DNA from: Nitrospira sp.
Lineage (GTDB): Bacteria; Nitrospirota; Nitrospiria; Nitrospirales; Nitrospiraceae
Assembly (NCBI GenBank): GCA_030123625.1
Contig: CP126121.1
Span: 3,574,179 to 3,638,178, forward strand
Reading direction: 5' to 3'
Length of the DNA: 64,000 bases
This document shows positions 1 to 8,096 of the stretch, one piece after another. A program made the translations under genes and the position numbers. The first letter of the stretch is position 1. Each line of letters starts with the position of its first letter. The notes beneath the pieces are model-generated. The model worked only from the letters and a program-made list of their open reading frames with translations. It was not told where the DNA came from and did not search any database.

Positions 1-1099
1 CACCATCCTCTGATTCTTTGAAGAGAAGGAACCCGCTTGAAACAGCGTTTCGTACAGCACCGAATGATTTTTCAAGCTGCTTGTCTAATTTATGGAATGA
101 TAATAATTTACTTGTTAGCCCGTGAGCTTCTTGCTCTGCAACGAGGACGAAACGAAATGGCGAACGCCTCGGCGTAAGTAATTGGACCGATTTTATTCCC
201 GGTATGGCGATTTCCTTATCACTCGTAATTGAAATCCAAAATTGTCCATCGTCGTCTTCCAGTTCGAGTCTGGCCTTGCCATGGTTTTCAGTTTGATGAT
301 CTGGTACAGAGCTGAGTGCTACTTCGCGTATCGCAGACCAGAATATAGTATGAGAAGCGACGCTCCGGGGCGCACTTCTATAGGTGGAATTGAATTCCTG
401 AAGCGCCTCCTGGAATTGCACGGTAAATTTACCGATATTTTGACTGATTACACGGTGAACCTCATTAATTTCCGGCTCGTGGCCAACCAACTTGTGCCTA
501 CGCAGCAAAATTCCCAATGCCTTTAAATCATGCCGGGATGGCACTGCTAGGCGAATGGAATACCCGATTATTGAATGAAATCCAGACTTCGGTATTCTAG
601 GTAGTATGAGCCGTCTGCAGTTAGGGTCTTCTAGGTTGCGCCGCGTGGACCATTTTTCAAACTCTTCCCACAATTTTCTTAAGCGATTAAGACAATGGGA
701 CCTCCTTCCGAGTAAAATTGAAAGACGGCTCCTGAAATCACCTATTGATTTGAAATCGCCACCTATGTCATTGGCAACCATGCAAGTTAGCATTAGATGA
801 GAAAGAAAGGGTGGCGGGTCTGATCCCTCTTTGTTCCAATGCCTATACCGCCTATAGGCGTCAGAGCCTAGAGAACGTGCGCCGATGGCCTGTCGAACAG
901 AGTCAATGAAGGCGGGTCGAACAGTACGGGAACGAACATTGGCGGCCGCACACAGTTCATCGGTCGTGACGTATAAGCGGACGACATGATTTGAATTGGA
1001 CGTTCCCGAATGGTTTGTGAAAAACTGCCGGTATAAGGCAGAAGTCCAATTATCGATGTGCCAATCTGCGAAGGCATCTTGAGAGCTCTGTGCCTTCAT
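1..1099 (-). CDS. Large unknown protein, N-terminal part, runs off left edge
   Basis: Reading the reverse strand from the ATG at 1099 down to base 1 gives 366 consecutive sense codons with no stop, so this is almost certainly the N-terminal part of a real gene. An in-frame ATG at 1111 is an alternative start; neither has a convincing Shine-Dalgarno. The product is hydrophilic with no signal peptide or membrane segment, and is rich in Arg and Trp. Recognisable stretches are WHIDNWTSALYRQFF near residue 13, LYVTTDELCAAANVRSRTV near residue 45 and LRKLWEEFEKW near residue 140. I do not recognise the family. Its place in a tRNA-Phe island makes it island cargo, possibly a multi-gene defence or mobile-element protein, but that is inference. 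Function unknown; existence of the gene is well supported. Confidence 0.75.
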   Translation of the reverse strand, partial: MKAQSSQDAFADWHIDNWTSALYRQFFTNHSGTSNSNHVVRLYVTTDELCAAANVRSRTVRPAFIDSVRQAIGARSLGSDAYRRYRHWNKEGSDPPPFLSHLMLTCMVANDIGGDFKSIGDFRSRLSILLGRRSHCLNRLRKLWEEFEKWSTRRNLEDPNCRRLILPRIPKSGFHSIIGYSIRLAVPSRHDLKALGILLRRHKLVGHEPEINEVHRVISQNIGKFTVQFQEALQEFNSTYRSAPRSVASHTIFWSAIREVALSSVPDHQTENHGKARLELEDDDGQFWISITSDKEIAIPGIKSVQLLTPRRSPFRFVLVAEQEAHGLTSKLLSFHKLDKQLEKSFGAVRNAVSSGFLLFKESEDG

Positions 1100-1710
1100 G
1101 ACGGCTGCCATGATACATAGGTGTCTTGCATGAGTTCGTCCCGAGTCGTACTCTAAAGATACGGGACAATATCAATTTCGTATGATCGATTCCATCCAAC
1201 TTTGGGTTGTGCCTAATGGAACGCAGGGTTCAGTTTTCTTGTCTGACGTCTAAATTCTTAAAATGTAATGGCTTTCTGTTGAAACAGTGTAAGAACGCCA
1301 GGCACGACACGGACTGAGATCAGTGAGCCCTAAGCCAGCACTTAGGGGCGGGAGACTAGGAAAACATATGGGGGATTCTTGCAATACGACACGCCAGTCA
1401 TTACCGTTCGCAGTTTCAGTGAGTATTTCACGATCTCACCGAAAACTCGAAAGGGCCAGCAATTTTCTCATTTGGTATCGCCTCATCCATCCTTATCTTG
1501 TGCTTGCACGCGTTTGGTCGTTACGGGAGCAGCCGATCGGCAAACACCTGCGGGGTGCACTGCTCGCGCTAGTGCCCCCTGTTACTCTTGTACTCTCGCT
1601 GCGCAATCCTTTGTAGGCCCGCGGCTCCCTCCTGACTCCTCTGTGAACCGTACGGCGCCTCTCATCCTTGCCTGAGAAACTTTTGCTAAGTCACACAAGG
1701 AGAAATTACC
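1100..1710. other. Intergenic region without recognisable gene
   Basis: About 610 bases between the left-edge gene and the broken island genes. Short open frames occur in all phases but none shows a family resemblance, a credible ribosome site or conserved composition. The left part should hold the promoter of the reverse-strand gene. I see no tRNA, long inverted repeat or IS end. Confidence 0.5.
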
Positions 1711-1898
1711 ACGGCAATCGACACTTCGTCCAAACGACCGGCAACGATGCTGCGATGCGGCCATATCCAAGGAGCGATCTGGCGGAATGTCAGCGAGAAG
1801 GGACCGTTCTTCGCTACGACATTTCGTGGCCACTCAAGGATCAGTCCGGTGCCTGGCGCAACGGGGTATCCCTCGGTCTCAATGACCTAGAGAGCTGA
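1711..1898 (+). pseudogene. Frameshifted remnant of a small conserved island protein
   Basis: The first part reads in one frame (LRCGHIQGAIWRNVSEKG, then PFFATTF) and the rest in another (PLKDQSGAWRNGVSLGLNDLE). Together they rebuild a small (~70-90 aa) hypothetical protein common on plasmids and integrative elements, which continues FATTFSRPFKDQSG-WRNG-SFGLNDLEAL. Restoring one T in the T-run near 1826-1830 rejoins the two frames. A second missing base after the LNDLES stretch (near 1895) would let the frame read on as LILVQEV. No clear ATG remains. The function of the family is unknown to me. It sits just upstream of the NPYG-repeat gene and ArdC. Either the gene is decayed or the assembly has indel errors. 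Confidence 0.65.
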
Positions 1899-1917
1899 TC
1901 CTGGTGCAGGAGGTCCA

Positions 1918-2334
1918 ATGCCACTGCTTCTGCTCTTACTCGCTCCTCTTTCTTCCGTCGCCAAAGACCTCGGAGAACTGAGCGCGAATCCTTATCAGCA
2001 GAACTCGACGGCCAATCGGTACGGGGCAGGGAGCCCCTTTGCGCCGAACGGAATCAACAATTCCTTCAGTCCTTACGGCAGTCCATTCAGCAATCAATGG
2101 CGAGAAATCCCTTCGCGACCGACGCTCCGCAGCTCTACGACCAGCAAGGAAATTACCGCGGCAAGTTGAGCGCCAACCCGTACGATCCTGATTCCACTAG
2201 CAATCCCTACGGCCGATACGGATCTCGGTTTTCGCCCGACTCCATCAACAATCCTTACGGCGCAGGCAGTCCCTATTGCTCTGAAACCCCCCACCAATCC
2301 CTATGGCCGCGGCCTGCGGATCGAAGCGCAGTGA
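1918..2334 (+). pseudogene. Frameshifted secreted NPYG-repeat protein
   Basis: Starts with a short hydrophobic signal-like segment (MPLLLLLLAPLSSVAK), then imperfect repeats around SANPY, NPYGAGSPY and DSINNPYG. The repeats continue across two frame changes. A missing base near 2095 moves the frame from GSPFSNQ to ARNPFATDAPQLYD, and an extra C in the six-C run at 2286-2291 moves it from AGSPY to PTNPYGRGLRIEAQ-stop at 2332-2334. The rebuilt protein would be about 138 aa. It resembles repeat-type exported hypothetical proteins seen next to mobile genes; function unknown. Two indels, one in a homopolymer, suggest decay or assembly errors. Confidence 0.7.
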
Positions 2335-2701
2335 AAGATCCCTTGCCCATTTGCATCGTGATCAGGACCCTTTCCGTAGCCCAAGACGGTAGCTTCATCT
2401 AATTCCCTTGCAGATACTCTGTCACTGGGGCCTGTCCCGGACGTATGCCCGGCCCAACCCTAGCGAAGCTTCACGTTATAATCACATCTCCTACGGATCT
2501 ATACCTCGTCCTTTCATAACTTCTTACTGGCCCGGTGCAAGTGTTCATGCGTGGCTGGCCGAGCAGAGCTTTTCAGCCTGCGGGCCGCACAGCCGCGCCA
2601 GAGCTGAAGCAGCTCTGTCACGGTTGACCCTGTGCAAGTCGGTCCCTCCGGCAAGCCCGCCGTTCAGCTCGCGCCGTCCTCCTTTTCTCCTGCTGGGTTG
2701 A
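2335..2701. other. Intergenic leader upstream of ardC-like gene
   Basis: No frame here shows a recognisable protein, although some stay open into the next gene. The stretch probably holds the promoter of the antirestriction gene. I could not pick a confident -35/-10 pair. Confidence 0.4.
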
Positions 2702-2733
2702 GTTGGCTCTCCAGCTTTCGTGAGAGAGCCAAC
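2702..2733 (+). promoter_or_regulatory. 10-bp hairpin just before the ardC-like start
   Basis: GTTGGCTCTC (2702-2711) pairs perfectly with GAGAGCCAAC (2724-2733) around a 12-nt loop. It ends about 10 nt before the AAAGGAGG ribosome site of the gene starting at 2758. There is no T-run, so it is not a classical terminator. It may be a leader hairpin or an operator for a repressor; this is inference. Confidence 0.5.
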
Positions 2734-2757
2734 ATCAACATCGAAAAGGAGGACATC

Positions 2758-3684
2758 ATGAACACCAGCACCAGCAACCATCACAACGATGGGATCACGC
2801 GGCAGGATGTGTATACTCGCGTCACCGACCGGATCGTGGCCGATCTTGAACAAGGCGTGCGGCCCTGGACGAAGCCGTGGAGCGCCGAACACGCGGCGGG
2901 AAAGATCACTCGCCCCTTGCGGCACAACGGTATACCTTATTCCGGCATCAACATCCTGATGCTGTGGAGTTCAGCCATCGTCGGAGGCTTCACCGTTCCC
3001 ATCTGGATGACGTTCCGGCAGGCCTTGGAACTTGGCGCACATGTGCGCAAAGGCGAGAAAGGCTCCCTTGTCGTGTATGCCAATTCCATCACACGCAAGG
3101 AGACCGATGGTGAAACCGGCGAAGAAATCGACCGTGAAATCCACTTCATGAAGGGCTACACAGTCTTTAACGTCGAGCAGGTCGAGGGTCTGCCCGCCCA
3201 TTACTACACCAAGCCGGAACCCCGCCTTTCACCGATTCAACGCATCGAGAACGCAGAAACCTTCTTCGGCAGCCTCCAGGCCGACATCCGGCACGGCGGG
3301 ATGCGGGCGTACTACGCGCAGGAACCCGATTACATCCAGATGCCGCCGTTCGAGGCGTTCACCGACGCCGGCAGTTACTACGCGACCCTTGCTCATGAAT
3401 CCACGCACTGGACCAAACACCCCTCGCGCCTGGCCCGTGAATTCGAGCGCAAAAAATGGGGCGACGAAGGCTATGCCGAGGAGGAACTTGTCGCCGAGCT
3501 GGGCGCGGCCTTCCTGTGCGCCGACCTCGAACTGTCCTTGGCGCCTCGTGAGGATCATGCTTCGTATATAGCGCACTGGCTCACTGTCCTGAAGAACGAC
3601 AAGCGCGCGATCTTCCGCGCCGCAGCCCACGCGCAACGTGCTGTCGATTTCCTGCACCGGCAGCAACAACCGGTGCAGCGGTAG
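2758..3684 (+). CDS. ardC: ArdC-like antirestriction protein (ssDNA-binding domain plus zincin domain)
   Basis: 308 aa from the ATG at 2758, preceded by a strong AAAGGAGG site; longer upstream reading is not needed. The N-terminal half (RQDVYTRVTDRIVADLEQG, then PWTKPW and NGIPYSGINILMLW) is typical of the ArdC ssDNA-binding domain found in TraC-type primases and plasmid antirestriction proteins. The C-terminal half has a metalloprotease-like HESTHW motif near residue 222 and a downstream EEELVAELGAAFL segment supplying the third zinc ligand. Such proteins protect incoming single-stranded DNA from restriction during conjugation. Soluble and cytoplasmic. Its presence marks the left part of the window as a conjugative or integrative element. 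The gene is intact although its two upstream neighbours are broken. Confidence 0.9.
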   Translation: MNTSTSNHHNDGITRQDVYTRVTDRIVADLEQGVRPWTKPWSAEHAAGKITRPLRHNGIPYSGINILMLWSSAIVGGFTVPIWMTFRQALELGAHVRKGEKGSLVVYANSITRKETDGETGEEIDREIHFMKGYTVFNVEQVEGLPAHYYTKPEPRLSPIQRIENAETFFGSLQADIRHGGMRAYYAQEPDYIQMPPFEAFTDAGSYYATLAHESTHWTKHPSRLAREFERKKWGDEGYAEEELVAELGAAFLCADLELSLAPREDHASYIAHWLTVLKNDKRAIFRAAAHAQRAVDFLHRQQQPVQR

Positions 3685-4016
3685 GCGGCATGCCCGGAAC
3701 TCGTAGCCCATCCTCCGGGCCTTTCCCAGACGGGGGTCTGGTGTATTAAGATGGTGAGCTTTAAATTGTGCTTTTGGATAAGCCAAAACGGAACAAATAA
3801 CGCGCATTCCCTACTGCTTGAATCATCAAGAGAGCATTCCGTTCGCTGCGGTTATACACCAGGACATACACTACTCGATGTTCCTCCACCGAGTCTTTCA
3901 CCAGTTCCACGGGTTCCCTGTATCTCTTATTGTTCTTCCCCAATGTTGGTATACGGCTCTGCTCGTTCTTTGCGGCAACGTAGGAATCTACATCGCCGCA
4001 TCTTTTCCAACCTGCC
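3685..4016. other. Intergenic, convergent genes; one doubtful small ORF
   Basis: Lies between the converging ardC-like gene and the reverse-strand gene at 4017. A reverse frame 3761-4024 (87 aa, GTG start overlapping the upstream stop as GTGTGA) could be a translationally coupled small gene, but I recognise nothing in it and do not call it. No clear terminator. Confidence 0.4.
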
Positions 4017-4649
4017 TCACACACCGGCCAAGGCGACGATCTTCATCACATCCGTCTCGGTGTGCGCACAGCACGGGCAATAGATTGCCCGCTGTCTGAT
4101 CTCGGGAAAGACAATTTCCACACCGAGAATCCTCAGACAACGCCGGACCGAAAGCCGGACGTTCATCACGGGTTTGCCCGGCGCTAGTCGCTTCGGCGAT
4201 AACCATTCATAGGCATGGGGCAGAAGGTCGCCGATCGTGTCAATGCCCCTTTGTTTCAGATCCTGGTGCGCGCGGGCGCTGAGGAGCAGACTTGCGATGG
4301 GTTGCGACGCAAAGCGCCGTACCGCGTCAGGAGGAATGCGGCGTCCCGTCCTCCGGTCCAGCATCCGCTGTGTCATAAAGCAATAGGTGGCGTCGAGGAC
4401 GACGCAGGTCCGTCCGTCGAGGGCGGCGAAGATGTGTTCGATCAGACTCTCGTCGCAGCGACGCTGTTCCCGGATCGAGTGACCAAGGCGTGCCGCTCGT
4501 TCGGTGATGGACACGCCATTGCGCGCGCGTTCCCACTCGGCCTGCGCCCAGGGACTGAGTCTCGAACGGACCCCGTCGAGGGCCATGCGCTTAGTCGGAT
4601 GGTTGACAACAATGTCCATCGTGAGCGTCGCCAATCGATCTTTCTGCAT
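4017..4649 (-). CDS. Island protein with RNA-polymerase-alpha-CTD-like domain and CPCC motif
   Basis: 210 aa from the ATG at 4649, with GGAAGG upstream. Residues about 120-178 (LLLSARAHQDLKQRGIDTIG, then DLL and VRLSVRRCLRILGVEI) follow the pattern of the RNA polymerase alpha C-terminal domain: LSVRA-x3-LK-x2-GI-x-TIGDLL, then a helix ending in LGV-I, a helix-hairpin-helix fold that binds DNA and activators. A short CPCCAHTE motif near the end could be half of a zinc site. The N-terminal half is basic and unrecognised. A role in DNA or transcription-complex binding is inference. It may begin a two-gene unit with the doubtful ORF downstream. Real by length and coding character; function uncertain. 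Confidence 0.6.
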   Translation of the reverse strand: MQKDRLATLTMDIVVNHPTKRMALDGVRSRLSPWAQAEWERARNGVSITERAARLGHSIREQRRCDESLIEHIFAALDGRTCVVLDATYCFMTQRMLDRRTGRRIPPDAVRRFASQPIASLLLSARAHQDLKQRGIDTIGDLLPHAYEWLSPKRLAPGKPVMNVRLSVRRCLRILGVEIVFPEIRQRAIYCPCCAHTETDVMKIVALAGV

Positions 4650-4941
4650 AATGGTGCGTCCTTCCTTTCCTCCGATATGTGGTGACTTTCGAATCCTTAC
4701 GCCACACGAGCGCCTCTCTGCTCCGTGTCGTGGCTAGACAAGAGACGCAGGAGGCACGTGGCACCGTGGTTGTTATGAGGAAGGACAGATTTTGACACCA
4801 TTCCCTTGAGGTAGGAGAAGTTCTACGTAAGTGGGGAGAGAGTTTGGGGGTATGCGTAGCATTATTACATGAGAAGTAAGGCCATACTTAGCATTAATGC
4901 TTGTTAACATCAGTAGCGTGTGTGCATAAAGTGGGTCTCTG

Positions 4942-5292
4942 GTGAGAGAAGCTTGTCTTTGGCGAGGGTTCTCAGTGGCACCGCGCCCGGAGGCGCCGTG
5001 CCAGGTCGGGCCTGGCACCGTCGGCTGGCCTTGTGGCGCGGCGACCGTGCCATCGCTCCAGCCCGGCATGCTCTGTTATCAGCGAGTCGATATCCCTCGG
5101 GTTCGCTATGGGCATCGTGTCATGTTTGTAAAAGAAGATCTTGAAAATTGGGTCAGAAGCTCATGTGAGGGCGGTGTGTTGAAAGACCTCGATGAGCAAG
5201 GAGTACTGCCGAAGCCCGTTGACGGCAGACCTGGCAAGGTCTACCATCGGAACCCTTTATTTGTGTTACCTCGTCATAAAGGCATGCGATGA
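4942..5292 (+). CDS. Excisionase-like (MerR/Xis-type) protein, N terminus atypical
   Basis: The segment CYQRVDIPRVRYGHRVMFVK, followed by EDLENWV, matches the second half of excisionase-family helix-turn-helix domains, where a DNA-recognition helix is followed by a wing and a D/E-L-x-x-W helix. The first recognition helix expected upstream is replaced by Gly/Pro-rich sequence of poor coding character. The true start may be the ATG at 5071, or the 5' end may be damaged. The stop overlaps the integrase start (ATGA at 5289-5292), the usual coupling of a recombination directionality factor to its integrase. It would bind near the att site and steer excision. The C-terminal extension after residue 70 is unrecognised. 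Confidence 0.55.
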   Translation: MREACLWRGFSVAPRPEAPCQVGPGTVGWPCGAATVPSLQPGMLCYQRVDIPRVRYGHRVMFVKEDLENWVRSSCEGGVLKDLDEQGVLPKPVDGRPGKVYHRNPLFVLPRHKGMR

Positions 5293-6521
5293 ATATTCAG
5301 CGCATCAATACTCCCAAGGGAACACGATCGATTCTGACCTATTGGTATCGTGGAAGACGCTATCGACCGGTACTTGGGTATAACTTGACGCTCGATCGTG
5401 AACGAGAGAGTGCTCTCGAAATCATTACTGCGATTCATACGAATTGGTCCGAGCACGAAACAACGCAAGCTCCTATCGCTATGACGGGGCAGCCTGCAAC
5501 CCTGACGTTTGCTGAATTTGTCCCGATGTACCTTCAATATCTTAAAGCCAAGCGACCGAAGAACGATGGGCGGAATCAGACCGTTCTGACGCACCATCTT
5601 ATTCCGCATTTTGGCCACAAGAAGCTCTCTGGTATCTGCCTTGAAGATGGATTGGCTTATCTGGAAAAGCGTCGCTCTGTCTTGATCGGCCCAGAGGATA
5701 AGAAACGACATGTGGCTCCAGGGACGATTGAGCGAGAGTGCGCAACTCTTATGGCGGTGCTGAATTTAGCCGTTGATATGGACCATCTGGACAAGAATCG
5801 GCTCAAACGTTTGCCTGTGCCTGAATATGTGAAGCGCGAGCGGATTGTCGAAGGCTGGGAGCTGCTCAAAATCCGTGATGCCGCCTCACCGAACGTTTGG
5901 CGGCTTGCGATGGCCGCGCTGCAGATCGGCCTTCGAGAAAACAAGCTGATTGAGATCCATGAAGAGTGGCTGTTGCAACGGGGAGATGGTTGGTGGCTCG
6001 TACCCTCGCCGGGCCAGACAAAAATCAAAGGGGTGCCTAAAATGGTTCCTCTCAACAGTCTGGCGTACGAGGCGTTGTTCGGAAAAACTCCAAGAATCGG
6101 TGGTCGATTTTTCCATCACTGGAAAGATGGGAATTCCTTCAAGCATACCTGGATGCGAACGTGTGAGCGGGCAGGGGTGCACGATCTGCACTTCCACGAT
6201 CTTCGCCATACCTTCACGACCTGGCTCACACAATGTGGCGTGGATTATGCTGTGATCCAGACGCTAAAAGGTGAACCGCTGCCTGGTTCGGCGAAGTATT
6301 ACATTCACAATTGGAACGCGCGATTGCGGGATGCAGTGACACGGCTGGAAGCGTTTACGAAGGCAGTTCTAAGCGGGGAAAACGATGTTCAGGTGCCACT
6401 TAGTGCCACTTCAGTGCCACCATCCTACCTAGACCTACCTGCAAGTATGCGAAATATGGTGCCGAGGGACAGAATCGAACTGTCGACACCAGCCTTTTCA
6501 GGGCTGTGCTCTGCCAACTGA
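5289..6521 (+). CDS. Tyrosine recombinase/integrase ending inside tRNA-Phe
   Basis: 410 aa. A SAM-like core-binding domain lies at about residues 75-180 and the catalytic domain follows. Visible catalytic elements are the first Arg in IGLRENKL, the beta-hairpin Lys in QTKIKGVPK, HDLRHTFTTW (H-x2-R) and the Tyr in AKYYIH. The position usually held by H/W in LGH is replaced (LKGEPLPG). It would integrate and excise the element by strand exchange. The gene points at tRNA-Phe and its last ~20 codons (MVPRDRIELSTPAFSGLCSA) are simply the antisense of the tRNA, so the C-terminal tail was set by the insertion site. Translationally coupled to the Xis-like ORF. Likely functional by length. Confidence 0.9.
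   Translation: MNIQRINTPKGTRSILTYWYRGRRYRPVLGYNLTLDRERESALEIITAIHTNWSEHETTQAPIAMTGQPATLTFAEFVPMYLQYLKAKRPKNDGRNQTVLTHHLIPHFGHKKLSGICLEDGLAYLEKRRSVLIGPEDKKRHVAPGTIERECATLMAVLNLAVDMDHLDKNRLKRLPVPEYVKRERIVEGWELLKIRDAASPNVWRLAMAALQIGLRENKLIEIHEEWLLQRGDGWWLVPSPGQTKIKGVPKMVPLNSLAYEALFGKTPRIGGRFFHHWKDGNSFKHTWMRTCERAGVHDLHFHDLRHTFTTWLTQCGVDYAVIQTLKGEPLPGSAKYYIHNWNARLRDAVTRLEAFTKAVLSGENDVQVPLSATSVPPSYLDLPASMRNMVPRDRIELSTPAFSGLCSAN
6392..6420. repeat. Three direct GTGCCAC repeats beside the att site
   Basis: GTGCCACT, GTGCCACT and GTGCCACC occur with 10- and 11-base periodicity inside the integrase 3' end, about 37 bases from the tRNA 3' end. One-helical-turn spacing next to an att core resembles integrase or Xis arm-type binding sites. 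They also encode part of the integrase, so coincidence is possible. Confidence 0.45.
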
Positions 6522-6532
6522 GCTACCTCGGC
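6457..6532 (-). tRNA. tRNA-Phe (anticodon GAA)
   Basis: 76 nt on the reverse strand including an encoded CCA. The acceptor stem GCCGAGG pairs with CCTCGGC and the discriminator is A. The D arm is GCTC-AGTTGGCA-GAGC, the anticodon stem-loop CAGCC-CTGAAAA-GGCTG and the T arm GACAG-TTCGATT-CTGTC. The anticodon is GAA. The island lies on the 3' side of the tRNA and the integrase gene overlaps it, so the tRNA 3' half is the probable attachment site. The second att copy should lie left of the window; I did not find one within it. Confidence 0.97.
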
Positions 6533-6786
6533 ACAAAAGGGATTCGGTCTTTCAGCGCTGGATTGTCCCCTTATTAGGAGACCGGCCGACATCCTGCGCA
6601 TCTTACCAAGGTTGCACGTCTGACTTCCACATCTTTTGCGCGCATGCAATGGTTCTTCTAGGTGTACTACTTGTATGAATGTGGTCGCATTTCGCTAGCA
6701 ACGCAATGAGCAATTCAGGGTAGAGAGTTCATGGCCTGGAGTGGAGAAACGGTAGTTGGAAGCATAGAGGCTGGTAGTCAAGGTCG

Positions 6787-7470
6787 TTAGACCGGTGTGA
6801 CACGGACATGATGCGCGTGGATCAGGAGCTTCTGTCGATTGGGTACGCCGACTTTGTCGAAAATGCTTGTCATGTGGTGCCGGACCGTGCTGTCACTGAT
6901 CGACAACTTGTAGGCGATATCTTTGTTCGAGAGTCCCTGTTTCACCAAGCGGATAATCTCGCGTTCCCGCTCGGTCAAAGCCTCGGGCCACGCAGACGAC
7001 GGTGGGTCGGATTCCATTTGCCTCGTGAAAGGTAGCTGGAGGCCCATCTTTCCCACGCTCTCCCGCTCCGACGCGGCCGAAGGCTTCGCGGCGGCATACA
7101 ACGCCTCGATTACCGCGAGTACGACTTCTGGCGGTTGAACCTTGAGGATGATACCGTCGACGCCAGCGGCAAATGCCTCGCGCGTGCGGTCCTTGTCCCC
7201 GAGCCCGCACAACAACACGATCTTACTGGTTGGGACGGCTTCCCGAATCTGTTTGATGATGCCGAGGGCGTCGCGCTCGGTCTCCAGGTCCAGAATGAAT
7301 ACATCAGGGCGACACTCGGCGAGGAGCCGGTCGGAAGTTCTCACCTGGTGTGGGAGCACAACCATCGGGACGGTTGCGCTGCTCTCGAGAATTTTCTGTA
7401 AGCCCAACCACACGAGACATTGACTGCTTAGAATCCCGATCGTGAGCGTTGGCATCGCGGCGGTGGACAT
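6787..7470 (-). CDS. NarL/LuxR-family response regulator with degenerate receiver
   Basis: 227 aa. Receiver-like domain at residues 8-125 and LuxR-type helix-turn-helix at about 162-220 (EALTEREREIIRLVKQGLSN, then STVRHHMTSIFDKVGV). The receiver keeps an Asp at the usual phosphorylation site (VFILDLE) and the conserved Lys (GIILK). The acidic pair after beta-strand 1 is replaced (ILSSQCLVWLGL instead of A-DDH-x-LVR-x-GL), and the switch Thr/Ser appears as Cys. It may therefore respond to something other than classical phosphorylation. It is divergent from the polysaccharide locus across a 566-bp intergenic region and is a natural candidate regulator for it. No histidine kinase is adjacent. 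Confidence 0.85.
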   Translation of the reverse strand: MSTAAMPTLTIGILSSQCLVWLGLQKILESSATVPMVVLPHQVRTSDRLLAECRPDVFILDLETERDALGIIKQIREAVPTSKIVLLCGLGDKDRTREAFAAGVDGIILKVQPPEVVLAVIEALYAAAKPSAASERESVGKMGLQLPFTRQMESDPPSSAWPEALTEREREIIRLVKQGLSNKDIAYKLSISDSTVRHHMTSIFDKVGVPNRQKLLIHAHHVRVTPV

Positions 7471-8096
7471 ACTGCCTCCTGGTTCAAGACGAAAGACCGG
7501 ATACTAGATACTATTGGGTTTCGGTGGTTTGTGCCTATAAGACGTGCTCGGCGAATGGATATCTCTGTCAATATGCCTAAATAAAGGCTTGCTGATCAGA
7601 GAGAGCCTGCAAGGACCTATCCGCAGCCTTATACCGTCATATCATGATTTTTTTGATTACCGGATCCAATTGGTACTGCGCATCTCGCCTGGTTTCCCTT
7701 GCTCAGATGGCTTTGAGAAAGACCTATTCTGTGTAATCCTCAGTTGGGGCCGAATGCTACCACCCATTCGTAGGGGATGTAAGCCGTTACTTACCAGCAC
7801 ATGAAATTCTAAAGCGCTCAATGGACACTTTCTGTTTCTGTGGTTAACAATCCTTCACAAAAGTGCCAGCTATGGATACACACAATCTAGACATTTGTCC
7901 TATGGTATAGGGCGGAGATTACCTGTAATGAGTAGGGCCGTAAGATTCTGTATCCAGAGTCATTCAGTTAACTGAATTTAAAAGCATACAGTCCACTGGC
8001 TCTGAAAAATGAGAGTGGGACTCACGGGGCGAAGCTATGATCACTACCTGCAAGTATGAGCACGCCGTACGGCACGCACAGGTACGGGTACCGGAG
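7471..8096. other. Divergent regulatory intergenic region
   Basis: Separates the response regulator from the EPS locus and has higher A+T than its flanks. No recognisable protein or RNA gene. It contains the 16-bp palindrome at 7962-7977 and presumably promoters for both directions. I could not assign -10/-35 or sigma-54 elements with confidence. Confidence 0.5.
7962..7977. promoter_or_regulatory. 16-bp perfect palindrome, candidate operator
   Basis: ATTCAGTTAACTGAAT is its own reverse complement. It lies 120-135 bases before the likely NusG-like start, in the region where the EPS promoter should be. A symmetric site of this size suits a dimeric HTH regulator, for example the LuxR-type protein encoded divergently. 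The link is inference. Confidence 0.5.

Noticed and set aside
3761..4024. 87-aa reverse-strand ORF with GTGTGA coupling
   Set aside because: Coupling is suggestive, but there is no recognised domain and composition is weak; not called as a gene.
7978..8096. Possible cyclic-di-GMP riboswitch or ops element before the NusG-like gene
   Set aside because: GTGGGACTCACGGGGCGAAGC looks superficially similar, but the core GEMM tetraloop receptor and the ops consensus do not align without gaps.
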